The notes beneath the pieces are model-generated. The model saw nothing but the letters and a program-made list of their open reading frames with translations, was not told the DNA's origin and searched no databases. From Pseudomonas persica (GTDB lineage: Bacteria; Pseudomonadota; Gammaproteobacteria; Pseudomonadales; Pseudomonadaceae), in contig NZ_OLKL01000010.1 in assembly GCF_900291015.1 (NCBI RefSeq), positions 124,367-188,366 on the forward strand: a stretch of 64,000 nucleotides of DNA. The letters are read 5' to 3'. Of this stretch, positions 54,548 to 62,787 are shown piece after piece (position 1 is the first letter of the stretch; the number at the start of each line of letters is the position of its first letter). The translations under genes were made by a program, and so were the position numbers.

Positions 54548-55882
54548 TCAGAACACGTTCAACGGGTAATCCACGATCACGCGCAGTTCATCATTGTCGC
54601 TGTTGCTATCGATCGACGCATAACCCTGGCTGCCACGGTGGGTGGCATAGCGCACCAGCACCGACAGGTCCTTCAGGTCACCCTCCTGGAACACGTACTT
54701 CACGTCCAGGTCGCGTTCCCAGTGCATGGCGTTCTTGCCATCGGCACGGTAGTAGTCGTAGTGGGTGGTGTCCTGGGTAGCCTTGCTCAGGTCCGCTTCA
54801 CCGCGCGAGTACGACAGCACCGTGGTCAGGCCAGGGATGCCCACACCGGCGAAGTCATAGTTGTACTGCAGCTTCCACGAACGCTCGTTCGGCGCGTTGA
54901 AGTCCGAGTACATGCGCGAGTTGTCCAGGTACACGCTGTCGCCCAGGTTGATGTAGTCGAACGGCGTGTCGCCATTGACCCGTTGGTAGGCGGCGGTGAC
55001 GCTGTGGTACCCGGCATTGACGGTGAAGTGCAGGCTGTAGGTGTTGTTGTCGATCTTGCCCAGCAGGGCCTGGCCGGTGTCCTGGCTGTGATAGAAGTGC
55101 ACGCCAGGGTTCAGGCTGACCAGGTCGTTGACCACGTAGGTGTAGTCGAAGTCGGCGTAGTACTGGTTCCAGATGTCCTTCAGCTCGGCCGCATACAGGT
55201 TGGCGGTGATGTTCGGGGTACCGCTCCACGAAGCGCCGGCCCAGTTCAGGTGCTTGCTCTTGTCGTGCTCGTCGAGCGAGCCGTAGTAGGTATCGATGCG
55301 GCGGTGGCCGCTCTGGTTGTACGGTTTGGTGAAGCTGACCTGGCCGCCTTCGAGCAGCAGGCCGTCGATGCTGCTGTTGGTCAGGCTCACACCACGGAAG
55401 GTCTGCGGCAGCATGCGGCTTTCGCCGCCGGCGATCACCGGGTTGGTCAGGAACAGGTCACCGACCTTCAGCTCGGTGTCGAACGCCTTGAGCTTGACTG
55501 CGGCACCGGCAGTGGAGAACGAGTGCGGGGCAGCACCCAGTTCGTCTTCGTTCTTCTGGTGGGTCGGCAGGATGCTGGTACCAGCATGGCCGCCACCGCC
55601 GTCGAGTTTCAGGCCCAGCATGGCATGGGCGTCCACACCAAAGCCGACCACACCCGGGGTGTAGCCCGACGCGAAGCGCGCAACCGCGCCCTGGCCCCAC
55701 TCGCGGGTGTCGCGCACGCCGGCGTTGTGGTTGTCGCGGTTGAAGTAGGCATTACGCAAATGCAGGTTGAAGGACGAGCCTTCGATGAAGCCATCAGCCT
55801 TGTCTTCATCTGCCTGGGCGGCGAAAGGGATCGTTGCAGTCAACGCAATGAACAGCGGGGTAAAATGAAACGCGGAAGGCAC
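54548..55882 (-). CDS. OprD-family outer-membrane porin
   Basis: A 444-residue substrate-specific porin. It has a Sec signal ([23 protein letters not shown], cut after AQA) and then [20 protein letters not shown], a typical OprD/OccD-OccK start. It ends with a beta-strand whose last residue is Phe (VDYPLNVF). The start is GTG 55882 with AAAGGAG nine bases upstream. The substrate (amino acid or carboxylate) cannot be read from the sequence. It is a single leftward gene. Confidence 0.9.
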   Translation of the reverse strand: MPSAFHFTPLFIALTATIPFAAQADEDKADGFIEGSSFNLHLRNAYFNRDNHNAGVRDTREWGQGAVARFASGYTPGVVGFGVDAHAMLGLKLDGGGGHAGTSILPTHQKNEDELGAAPHSFSTAGAAVKLKAFDTELKVGDLFLTNPVIAGGESRMLPQTFRGVSLTNSSIDGLLLEGGQVSFTKPYNQSGHRRIDTYYGSLDEHDKSKHLNWAGASWSGTPNITANLYAAELKDIWNQYYADFDYTYVVNDLVSLNPGVHFYHSQDTGQALLGKIDNNTYSLHFTVNAGYHSVTAAYQRVNGDTPFDYINLGDSVYLDNSRMYSDFNAPNERSWKLQYNYDFAGVGIPGLTTVLSYSRGEADLSKATQDTTHYDYYRADGKNAMHWERDLDVKYVFQEGDLKDLSVLVRYATHRGSQGYASIDSNSDNDELRVIVDYPLNVF

Positions 55883-55984
55883 CGGTACTAGCTCCTTTGG
55901 TCTGACGGTGGGGCAGTTTTTATTTTCGAATGTGCGTCTTTTTTATAGGTGAACGTTACAGCTGGGCTGATAGTTAAAGCACAT

Positions 55985-56013
55985 AAAAAAAGCCGCTGAT
56001 CGGCAGCGGCTTT
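55985..56013 (-). terminator. rho-independent terminator of the small secreted-protein gene
   Basis: AAAGCCGCTG-atcgg-CAGCGGCTTT with an A run on the left reads leftward as a stem followed by T7. It closes the gene at 56088-56312 before the oprD promoter. Confidence 0.88.
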
Positions 56014-56087
56014 AAAAGGCTAACATATCGGCACCGGTGGTGCCCATGGCGTAGCCAAGGGAAAACGGGAGCAACGACAGCGCTTGA

Positions 56088-56312
56088 TCAGCTGTCGGCA
56101 TTGGCATCGACAGGAACCTTGGAAGCTGTCTGTTTTGCGTCTTTTACGGCATCGTTCTGCTGTGCGGCTACGGCTTCGCGGGCCTCTTGGTGGACCGCGG
56201 CGAACTCAGCATTACGGGTGATGAAAGCCTGGGATTCTTCGGCCATGGCCAGCGGTGACAACAACAGGGAAGACAGGACGAAGACGCTGGCAATACCCAT
56301 ACTGTTGGACAT
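56088..56312 (-). CDS. small secreted protein, unknown function
   Basis: A 74-residue protein with a Sec signal (MSNSMGIASVFVLSSLLLSPLAMA, cut after AMA) and a short acidic, Ala-rich helical mature peptide of about 50 residues without Cys (EESQAFITRNAEFAAVHQEA...). RBS AAGG nine bases upstream and its own terminator support a real gene. I do not recognise a family. Confidence 0.7.
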   Translation of the reverse strand: MSNSMGIASVFVLSSLLLSPLAMAEESQAFITRNAEFAAVHQEAREAVAAQQNDAVKDAKQTASKVPVDANADS

Positions 56313-56487
56313 TTGAAACTACCTTCTTGCGCTGCAAGTGCTAATGAGGACAGGGGTAAAGTTAGTCCTTTCAATGCACTTGAAACAGAGCGAAGCACGA
56401 TAAGCACTGTTGCGCAAAAGGTAATTATCGTGGGAAAGGCAACTGGAATTTCGCCGCAAACCACCATGCTAGACAGCCTGCGCGGTT
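56313..56487. other. upstream region of the small secreted-protein gene
   Basis: With the adjoining REP pair this forms a 314-bp spacer between divergent-facing sequences. No gene is seen; it should hold the leftward promoter of the 74-residue gene. I see no confident operator. Confidence 0.4.
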
Positions 56488-56574
56488 CCCTGTGGAAGCG
56501 GCTTTAGCCGCGAACACCGGCGCAGCCGGTGCCATCCTCCGCGTTGGATTCTTCGCGGCTAACGCCCCACAGGG
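56488..56574. repeat. diverged REP pair (type A, tail-to-tail)
   Basis: CCTGTGGAAGCGGCTTTAGC and its degraded inverse (TTCGCGGCTAACGCCCCACAGG, several changes) enclose CACCGGCGCAGCCGGTG. It is the most diverged member of the composite form at 30268 and 54430. Confidence 0.75.
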
Positions 56575-56626
56575 ATTGCGCCAGTTTGCAGGATTTTGCA
56601 CAAGGCAGTTGCCTCACAAGGGCTGG

Positions 56627-57361
56627 TCAGAAGCTGATGAAGGCGTAATACACCGGCGGCTCGCTGGTGGTACGCAATCCGTGCCCCTGCAAGCTTGCCG
56701 CCAGCGCCGCGTCCTCCACATGCAGAGTCCACTGTGCCTGGTCATCCTCCGGCACTTGTGCCAGAACGGCGGCAAACGCGCCCATATCCGGCAGGTAGGC
56801 GGTAAACCCGTTGCCCTTGAGCGCACTGCTGGTCATGCCCAGCGCCTGGCACACCGCCACCTTGGCGGCGATGTCAGCACGGTCGGCCTGGCGCGAGGCC
56901 TGCACCAGCGCCTGCAGTTCGGTATCGACCAGTTGCCTGCCGTGAATCAGCTCCGGCCCCTGCTGCCAGGCTTCCGGCGGGCAGTCCTTGCTGTCTGGCC
57001 GCAGTGGGATATGCGGGTTGATTTCCACCGGGTAGATGCGGCAGACCAGCGGCCGCTGGTCATAGATGGTGCACCGGTCGTTGTCGTCGAGGTTGCGGCA
57101 GCGCCCGGGGTTGAACGCGGCAAAGGTCACCGATACGCGTGCCTCGCTGTCGCCGCAGGGTACGGGATGGGAACGACGCAGGACATGATCACGCTGTTCT
57201 ACCGGCATGCCAGGGCCATCCGCCACGAAGGCTTCGATCAGCACGACCACCTGGCCGTCGTTATCCGCCCAGCGTCGCGCTTCGGCCAGGGTCAAGGGCA
57301 CGTGGTGGCCGGTGCAGCACTTGCCGCAGCCGGTACAGGCGAAGCGCAGGTTGTCGGTCAT
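56627..57361 (-). CDS. YkgJ-family cysteine-cluster protein
   Basis: A 244-residue protein with an N-terminal metal-binding cluster CTGCGKCC (Cys9, Cys12, Cys15... in FACTGCGKCCTGHH) and a later CxxYxxRPLxCRIYP segment (RCTIYDQRPLVCRIYP). This is the YkgJ/UPF0153 pattern, which probably binds Zn or Fe-S; its role is unknown. ATG 57361 has GGAGG five bases upstream and overlaps the stop of the gene before it (ATGA), so the two are coupled. Confidence 0.87.
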   Translation of the reverse strand: MTDNLRFACTGCGKCCTGHHVPLTLAEARRWADNDGQVVVLIEAFVADGPGMPVEQRDHVLRRSHPVPCGDSEARVSVTFAAFNPGRCRNLDDNDRCTIYDQRPLVCRIYPVEINPHIPLRPDSKDCPPEAWQQGPELIHGRQLVDTELQALVQASRQADRADIAAKVAVCQALGMTSSALKGNGFTAYLPDMGAFAAVLAQVPEDDQAQWTLHVEDAALAASLQGHGLRTTSEPPVYYAFISF

Positions 57362-57669
57362 TTGGCCTCCGGGTTCCATTCGCTGACGAAGGCGCGCTGG
57401 TGCTGGCGGTCGTACAGGCACAGCTCGGTGCCGGTGCGCTGTTGCATGTGCTTCTGGGGGGAGACGCCTTCGATCAGCAGGGCACTCATACCTATCTGGT
57501 CATCGAAGTCGGCAGGCTTGCTGCGGGCGTGGGCATCCTTGAACTGGCTGGCGGCCAGGCAGGCCTTGAGCATCTGCTGGCGCTGCTCGGTCCAGGCCTG
57601 GCTGCTGGAGGCCTGGACGATACCGCTGAAGAGGGCGCAACTGATCAGGATAGAGCTGAGAAACTTCAT
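57358..57669 (-). CDS. small secreted protein coupled to the YkgJ gene
   Basis: A 103-residue protein with a Sec signal (MKFLSSILISCALFSGIVQA, cut after VQA) and a mature part with two cysteines (LKACLAASQF and TELCLYDRQ) that could form a disulfide. No family is recognised. ATG 57669 is chosen over an earlier in-frame ATG because it gives a proper signal peptide. Its stop overlaps the YkgJ start. Confidence 0.75.
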   Translation of the reverse strand: MKFLSSILISCALFSGIVQASSSQAWTEQRQQMLKACLAASQFKDAHARSKPADFDDQIGMSALLIEGVSPQKHMQQRTGTELCLYDRQHQRAFVSEWNPEAK

Positions 57670-57757
57670 ACGCGATTCCGGCAAGTTACTTGCGAGGGGC
57701 GCGAATTATGCCCGACTCGACCCCGGCGGCAAGCCAGGGAGTTTGTCTGCGAATATA

Positions 57758-58657
57758 TCAGCGCTCGGCGAACACCACGGCGCGCGCCGCCACCACAAGG
57801 CAATCGGTCAGCTCCGGCGAGGAGAACTTGGTGAGGATGGCATTGGCCCCGGCCTGGGTCGCCTTTTCGCTGCTCATGGCGCTGTCCAGCGAAGTGTGCA
57901 GCAGCACGTACAGGTGCTGGAAGTCGGGGGATTCGCGCAGGGTGCGGGTGAAGGCGTAGCCGTCCATTTCGCTCATTTCGATGTCGGAGACGATCACGTT
58001 GATCTCCTGCGCGGTGCCTTGCAGCTCCAGCAGCACGTTGATGGCGTCTTTGGCGCTGCGCGCGGTGTGGCATTCGATGCCGAGGTTGCGCAGGGTGTGC
58101 ACCGACTGCTGCAGGGCCACCTGGCTGTCGTCCACCACCAGGATATTGGCGGCGGCCAGCAGGCTGGCGTCTTCCTCGCTCAAGGTGCCGTAAGGCGGCT
58201 CGGACACCGGCGGGGCGATGGCATGGATGACTTTTTCGATGTCCAGCACCTGCACCAGGGTGTTGTCGACTCGGGCCACGCCAGTGATGAACGAGCGGCT
58301 GCCCGAGCCGTAGGGTGGTGGTTTGATGTCGGTGCTCAGGCAATGCACGATGCGGCTGACCGCCTGCACATGCAGGCCCTGGCGTGAGCGGCTGATCTCG
58401 GTGACGATCAGGCAGCCGCCGTCCGGGTCGGCCAGCGGCCGTTCGCCGATGGCGCGGGACAGGTCGATGACCGACAGCGGGTTGCCGCGCAGGGTCGCCA
58501 CGCCTTTCACGTGGGGGTGCGATTCGGGCAGCTTGGTCAGCGGCGGGCAGGGGATGATCTCGCTGACTTTGAGCAGGTTGATTGCCATCAACTTGCCGCT
58601 GCGCAGGGTGAACAGCAGCAGCGACAGCGAGTCCGCGCGGGCATTTTGCGTGGCCAT
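57758..58657 (-). CDS. cheV: chemotaxis coupling protein CheV
   Basis: A hybrid CheW-receiver protein that couples receptors to CheA and dampens signalling when phosphorylated. The 299 residues contain a CheW domain (about 10-150, with GKLMAINLLKVSEIIP and VKGVATLRGNPLSVIDLS) and a receiver (about 170-297) with acidic pocket VVDDSQ, Asp225 in VIVSDIEMSEMDGY and Lys in LTKFSS. ATG 58657 has AAGG six bases upstream. It may work with the BdlA-like receptor elsewhere in the window. Confidence 0.93.
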   Translation of the reverse strand: MATQNARADSLSLLLFTLRSGKLMAINLLKVSEIIPCPPLTKLPESHPHVKGVATLRGNPLSVIDLSRAIGERPLADPDGGCLIVTEISRSRQGLHVQAVSRIVHCLSTDIKPPPYGSGSRSFITGVARVDNTLVQVLDIEKVIHAIAPPVSEPPYGTLSEEDASLLAAANILVVDDSQVALQQSVHTLRNLGIECHTARSAKDAINVLLELQGTAQEINVIVSDIEMSEMDGYAFTRTLRESPDFQHLYVLLHTSLDSAMSSEKATQAGANAILTKFSSPELTDCLVVAARAVVFAER

Positions 58658-58761
58658 GGTGACCTTCGTGGGGAACAGGGAATAACCGGTTATCGGCCTG
58701 TTCTGGTCGGGCTTTAGGGCGGCGGGGATTGCGGGGCTGTTGCGCAGCCCCGGTGTTTCCA

Positions 58762-60315
58762 TCAGCGAAGCCCAAGCCGACGGGCGAGGCGGCTAAGGTT
58801 GGCGCGGTCCAGCCCCAGCTCCCGCGCCGCGGCCGCCCAGTTTTCCTGGTGTCGTTGCAGGCAGGCTTCGATCACCTGGCGCTGGTAGACGTCGACGGCT
58901 TCGCGCAGGCCACCCTCGGGCAGCGGTGCCGCCTGCAAGGGCGCTGCCGGGGAGGGCGGGGTGCCGGGCGTTGCCGTTGCGCGCAGGTCCAGGTCGATGG
59001 CTTCCAGGGTGAGGATGCGTGGCCGGTTGGGGTGTTGGCCCAGCGCCTTGAGCGCCGAGCGACCGATCAGGTGTTCCAGTTCACGCACGTTGCCTGGCCA
59101 GTCGTAGGCCAGCAGCGCGGCCTGGGCTTCGCTGCTCAGGCGCAGGCTGTTCAGGCCCAGGCGCGAACGGTTCTGTTCGAGGAAGTAGCCGGCCAACAGC
59201 AGCACATCTCGCCCACGTTCGCGCAACGGTGGCACGTGCAGCGGGTACACACTGAGGCGGTGATAGAAGTCGGCGCGAAAGTTGCCAGTGCGTACTTCTG
59301 CTGCCAGGTCGCGGTTGGTGGCGGCGATCAGGCGCACATCCACCCGGTGCTCGCGGTCCGAGCCCAAGCGCTGCAACTGGCCGCTCTGCAGCACGCGCAA
59401 CAGCTTGGCTTGCACCGTCAGCGGCAGTTCACCCACTTCGTCGAGGAACAGTGTGCCGCCATTGGCCAGTTCGAACTTGCCGCGGCGCTCGCCGTGGGCG
59501 CCGGTGAAGGCACCGCGCACATGGCCGAACAGCTCGCTTTCCACCAGGGTGTCGGGCAGGGCGGCACAGTTCAGGCTGACCAGTGGTTTGTTGGCGCGGT
59601 TGCTGGCCTGGTGCAGGGCCTGGGCCACCAACTCCTTGCCGACGCCGGTCTCACCGGTGATCAGCACGGTCAGGTCACTGCCACCGACCAGGCGGATTTC
59701 CTCCACCAGGCGCTTGTGCGCTGGGCTCTGGCCAATCAGCTCTTTATCCTGGCCGCTGGCCTGGCGGTAGATCTCCGCGCGGTGGTGCTCGTCTTCCGCG
59801 CGCAGGGCCAGGTGCTCGATGCGTTCGGCCACGGTAACCGTGGCGGCGGCCAGGCTGGCGAAGGCCTGCAGGGCGCCCAGCTCCAGGCTCTGGAATTGCC
59901 CGGGGGTGAGGGCATCGAGGGTGACCAGGCCCCAGGGGCGCTCATCGACCATCAACGGGCAGCCCATGCAGTCGTGTACTTCCAGGTTGGCATCGGGGGC
60001 GTTGACCAGGCCGTCGTAAGGATCGGGCAGCTCGGAGTCGCTGGCGAAGCGGGTGGGTTCCGGGCTGCTGAGCAGGATCTGGAAGCGCGGGTGCTCGCTG
60101 ACCCGGAAGCGCCGGCCCAGGGTATCGGGGCTCAGGCCGTCCACTGCCAGTGGCACCAGCCACTCGCCGTCCAGGCGCAAAAGCGCGGCGGCATCGCAGG
60201 GCAGCAACCCACGCATGGCTTGCAGCAAGCGGCGATAGCGTTCCTGGTCAGGCAGGTCGCGGGACAGGTCGCTGACCAGGGGCAGCAAGGTGGTGAGCAA
60301 CGGCTTTGTGGTCAT
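58762..60315 (-). CDS. norR: NO-responsive sigma54 activator NorR (FhpR)
   Basis: Senses nitric oxide through a mononuclear iron in its GAF domain and activates sigma54 promoters. The 517 residues contain GAF (about 1-180), AAA+ (about 185-420, Walker A GETGVGKE, sigma54-contact GAFTGA in GHVRGAFTGAHGERRG) and a Fis-type HTH (NWAAAARELGLDRANLSRLARRLGL). It is divergent from hmp with three NorR-like sites between, one overlapping its own start, so autoregulation is possible. Confidence 0.94.
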   Translation of the reverse strand: MTTKPLLTTLLPLVSDLSRDLPDQERYRRLLQAMRGLLPCDAAALLRLDGEWLVPLAVDGLSPDTLGRRFRVSEHPRFQILLSSPEPTRFASDSELPDPYDGLVNAPDANLEVHDCMGCPLMVDERPWGLVTLDALTPGQFQSLELGALQAFASLAAATVTVAERIEHLALRAEDEHHRAEIYRQASGQDKELIGQSPAHKRLVEEIRLVGGSDLTVLITGETGVGKELVAQALHQASNRANKPLVSLNCAALPDTLVESELFGHVRGAFTGAHGERRGKFELANGGTLFLDEVGELPLTVQAKLLRVLQSGQLQRLGSDREHRVDVRLIAATNRDLAAEVRTGNFRADFYHRLSVYPLHVPPLRERGRDVLLLAGYFLEQNRSRLGLNSLRLSSEAQAALLAYDWPGNVRELEHLIGRSALKALGQHPNRPRILTLEAIDLDLRATATPGTPPSPAAPLQAAPLPEGGLREAVDVYQRQVIEACLQRHQENWAAAARELGLDRANLSRLARRLGLR

Positions 60316-60366
60316 ATGGACTCCTGTGGGTCGATATGACTATACGTCGGGGTGGGTCGTTTTGAC
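60311..60366. promoter_or_regulatory. three NorR-like sites
   Basis: GTC-N5-GAC occurs three times: GTCATATGGAC (60311-60321, over the norR start codon), GTCGATATGAC (60330-60340) and GTCGTTTTGAC (60356-60366). This fits the GT-N7-AC core of NorR enhancers, and three clustered sites are typical. The third site is also part of TTTGAC-N9-GTCAAA (60361-60381). Confidence 0.75.
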
Positions 60367-60407
60367 ATGACCTGCGTCAAACCCCTGATTTTGCTGGAGA
60401 TAAAAGT

Positions 60408-60424
60408 TGGCACGATTGCTGTAG
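60408..60424 (+). promoter_or_regulatory. sigma54-like promoter for hmp (imperfect)
   Basis: TGGCACGATTGCTGTAG has a perfect -24 TGGCAC, but the -12 position holds CTGTA in place of TTGCA. The position, 45-60 bp before the hmp start and downstream of NorR-like sites, supports it; the -12 mismatch lowers confidence. Confidence 0.55.
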
Positions 60425-60469
60425 TAACCGGGGCAGTCATTTGAAGCCACAGGCTCAGGAGTTGTTGCA

Positions 60470-61648
60470 ATGCTCAATGCCGAACAACGTGCAATCATCA
60501 AGGCCACTGTCCCTCTGCTGGAAAGCGGCGGCGAAGCGCTGACCACCCATTTCTACAAGATGATGCTCAGCGAGTATCCAGAGGTGCGTCCGCTGTTCAA
60601 CCAGGCCCACCAAGCCAGCGGTGACCAGCCGCGCGCCCTGGCCAACGGCGTGCTGATGTATGCCCGCCACATCGACCAGCTGGAGCAGCTGGGCGGCCTG
60701 GTCGGTCAGATCATCAACAAGCACGTTGCCCTGCAGATTCTGCCGGAGCACTACCCGATCGTCGGCAGCTGCCTGCTGCGCGCCATCGAAGAAGTGCTGG
60801 GCAAGGAAATCGCCACCCCCGCTGTGATCGACGCCTGGGGCGCGGCCTATGGCCAGCTGGCCGAGATCCTGATCGGTGCCGAAGAGAACCTGTATAAACA
60901 GAAGGAAGAGGCCGAAGGCGGCTGGCGCGGTACCCGCGAATTCCGCCTGGTACGCCGTGAGCAGGAAAGCAGCGAGATCGTTTCCTTCTACTTTGCCCCG
61001 GTGGATGGCAAGCCGGTGCTCAAGGCCGAGCCTGGCCAGTACATCGGCCTGAAGCTGGACATTGACGGTGCCGAGCAGCGTCGCAACTATTCCCTGTCGG
61101 CGTTGTGCGACGGCAAGGAATACCGCATCAGCGTCAAGCGCGAGGCGGGCGGCAAGGTCTCCAACTACCTGCACGACGTACTGGCGGTGGGCGATACCCT
61201 GCAGCTGTTCCCGCCGGCTGGCGATTTCACCCTGGCGGCCAGCGACAAGCCGCTGGTGCTGATCAGCGGTGGTGTGGGTATTACCCCGACCCTGGCAATG
61301 CTGCAGGCGGCGCTGCAAACCCAGCGTGAGGTGCATTTCATTCACTGCGCGCGTAACGGCGCCGTGCATGCCTTCCGCGACTGGATCGACGGCCTGGCCG
61401 AGCGTCATCCGCAACTCAAGCGCTTCTACTGCTATGCCGAGCCGGAGGGGGGCGTTGCGGCCGATGCCGTGGGCCTGCTGAGCGAGGACCTGTTGGCCGA
61501 GTGGCTGCCGCAAGCGCGTGACGTGGATGCCTACTTCCTCGGGCCCAAGGGCTTCATGGCGGCGGTCAAGCGCCAGCTGAAGGGCCTGGGTGTGCCAGAG
61601 CAGCAGAGCCGCTACGAGTTCTTCGGGCCGGCGGCTGCTTTGGAGTGA
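60470..61648 (+). CDS. hmp: flavohemoprotein nitric oxide dioxygenase
   Basis: Converts NO and O2 to nitrate with NAD(P)H. The 392 residues contain a globin domain with Tyr29 (B10), Gln53 (E7) and proximal His85 (INKHVALQI), the same positions as in E. coli Hmp. An FAD domain follows with RRNYSLSAL (RxYS), then an NAD domain (LVLISGGVGITPTLAML). It is driven from a NorR/sigma54 control region. RBS CAGGAG eight bases upstream. A 50-bp palindrome follows the stop. Confidence 0.96.
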   Translation: MLNAEQRAIIKATVPLLESGGEALTTHFYKMMLSEYPEVRPLFNQAHQASGDQPRALANGVLMYARHIDQLEQLGGLVGQIINKHVALQILPEHYPIVGSCLLRAIEEVLGKEIATPAVIDAWGAAYGQLAEILIGAEENLYKQKEEAEGGWRGTREFRLVRREQESSEIVSFYFAPVDGKPVLKAEPGQYIGLKLDIDGAEQRRNYSLSALCDGKEYRISVKREAGGKVSNYLHDVLAVGDTLQLFPPAGDFTLAASDKPLVLISGGVGITPTLAMLQAALQTQREVHFIHCARNGAVHAFRDWIDGLAERHPQLKRFYCYAEPEGGVAADAVGLLSEDLLAEWLPQARDVDAYFLGPKGFMAAVKRQLKGLGVPEQQSRYEFFGPAAALE

Positions 61649-61654
61649 TGTAGC

Positions 61655-61704
61655 GCCTGTACCGGCCTCTTCGCGGGTGAACCCGCGAAGAGGCCGGTAC
61701 AGGC
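61655..61704. repeat. collapsed REP pair forming a 50-bp perfect palindrome
   Basis: The arms 61655-61678 and 61681-61704 are exactly complementary over 24 bp with only two bases between them. They are the outer halves of two type-A REPs (CCGGCCTCTTCGCGGGT) joined head to head, with the CTCCCACAGG parts and spacer deleted. It may act as the hmp 3' hairpin. Confidence 0.85.
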
Positions 61705-61716
61705 TTATGTATTCAT

Positions 61717-61828
61717 CCCAGCCGCTGGCAAGCCAGCTCCCTTGCAGCACTGCTCCCGCCCGTGGGTAATCGAGAACGAAACGGTCGATCGCATTCGCCG
61801 CTTGGGGGCTGGCTTGCCAGCGGCTGGG
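61717..61828. repeat. diverged REP pair (type B variant)
   Basis: CCCAGCCGCTGGCAAGCCAG and its inverse CTGGCTTGCCAGCGGCTGGG flank a 70-bp spacer. The ACAGG tail is lost in both copies. Confidence 0.75.
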
Positions 61829-61846
61829 CCGCATCTCCTTTTCTGC

Positions 61847-61902
61847 CTATATAAGGAGAGATGAAAGCGGCTGTGCAGCTTTCATCTTTAATCCTCCTTT
61901 AA
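61847..61902. other. imperfect palindrome with a micro-ORF on each strand
   Basis: GATGAAAGC faces GCTTTCATC, with AAGGAG and CTCCTT outside. Leftward, AGGAGG seven bases before ATG 61885 opens a 12-codon frame MKAAQPLSSLLI; rightward, AAGGAG (too close) precedes ATG 61861 and a 13-codon frame MKAAVQLSSLILL. Translation is unproven. A terminator-like structure follows rightward at 61920-61971. Confidence 0.35.
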
Positions 61903-61919
61903 TCACGGTATCCTTCACT

Positions 61920-61971
61920 CCCGGGTGTCGAGGGGCTTGCCCCTGCGCGGCACCCGGGCAGCCGCTTTTTT
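61920..61971 (+). terminator. complex hairpin with T run
   Basis: CCCGGGTG (61920-61927) pairs with CACCCGGG (61951-61958) around an inner AGGGGCTTGCCCCT hairpin; TTTTTT follows at 61966-61971. It may end hmp or a small transcript before dsbB. Confidence 0.65.
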
Positions 61972-62140
61972 GCCGCCCGACGTTGAACCGACGTCGTTGC
62001 GGCCGGTCTGAGCCACACCGGATAGCCCTGCGCAGCGCTATCACGCCGCTTCCTCGGCACGCTCAAAGGCCCTGCCCAGCGTGTAGACTTGCGCCCAGGC
62101 AGGCGGACCACGCTGCCACTATCCATCGAAGGAACCGGCA

Positions 62141-62647
62141 ATGAACGAACAAACATCGCGCCTGAATCGGGAACGGCGCTTTCTGGTGCTGTTGGGCCTG
62201 ATCTGCATTTCGCTGATCGGTGGCGCCCTCTACATGCAGATAGTCCTGGGCGAGGCACCCTGCCCGTTGTGCATCCTGCAGCGTTACGCGCTGCTGTTCA
62301 TCGCCGTGTTCGCCTTCATCGCCGCGGCGATGCCCGGGCGCCGCAGCCTGACCTTCTTCGAGGCACTGGTGGTGCTCAGCGCCATTGGCGGAATCGTTGC
62401 GGCCGGCAACCATGTGTATATACTCGCCAACCCCATGGTCAGTTGCGGCATCGATACCCTGCAGCCGATCGTCGATGACCTGCCGCTGGCCAAGCTCTGG
62501 CCGCTGGTGTTCCAGGTCGACGGCTTCTGCAGCACGCCGTACCCGCCGATCCTCGGGCTGTCGCTGGCACAATGGGCGCTGGTGGCGTTCGTCCTGACGG
62601 CCGTGCTGGTTCCGCTCGGGATCTATCGCAACCGACGCCGGGCTTAG
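62141..62647 (+). CDS. dsbB: disulfide bond formation protein DsbB
   Basis: Re-oxidises DsbA and passes electrons to ubiquinone. The 168-residue inner-membrane protein has four hydrophobic helices, the first redox pair CPLC (Cys41, Cys44 in GEAPCPLCILQRYA), and a second pair of separated cysteines in the next periplasmic loop (NPMVSCGID and VDGFCSTPYP). RBS GAAGGAA eight bases upstream. It lies just upstream of the cyo operon; co-location with a quinol oxidase fits its electron route. Several pseudomonads have a second dsbB. Confidence 0.92.
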   Translation: MNEQTSRLNRERRFLVLLGLICISLIGGALYMQIVLGEAPCPLCILQRYALLFIAVFAFIAAAMPGRRSLTFFEALVVLSAIGGIVAAGNHVYILANPMVSCGIDTLQPIVDDLPLAKLWPLVFQVDGFCSTPYPPILGLSLAQWALVAFVLTAVLVPLGIYRNRRRA

Positions 62648-62712
62648 ACAAAAGTCCCGAATTGCATGGGGTCTTTTGCGCCGCATGAGAAGAGGGAAAG
62701 TTTGCTCCCCGC

Positions 62713-62726
62713 TTGATCCAGATCAA
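62713..62726. promoter_or_regulatory. ANR/FNR box
   Basis: TTGATCCAGATCAA is a perfect TTGAT-N4-ATCAA site. ANR is known to repress cyo genes under low oxygen in pseudomonads, which fits its place upstream of cyoA. Confidence 0.85.
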
Positions 62727-62772
62727 CCCGGAGGCCTTGCAGAATGCGGTTTTGGGGCCTAGCAAGCGGGGT

Positions 62773-62787
62773 GCGACAAACTGTCGC
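62773..62787. promoter_or_regulatory. RegA/PrrA/RoxR-type site
   Basis: GCGACAAACTGTCGC is a perfect inverted repeat and fits the GCGNC-N-GNCGC pattern of RegA/PrrA regulators, whose Pseudomonas relative RoxR controls terminal oxidases. The match is to a consensus from related bacteria, so the assignment is tentative. Confidence 0.55.

Noticed and set aside
60406-60419. TTGGCACGATTGCT read as a perfect short sigma54 promoter
   Set aside because: GG and GC are only seven bases apart in this reading. The proper ten-base spacing gives GT at -12, so it is reported as an imperfect site.
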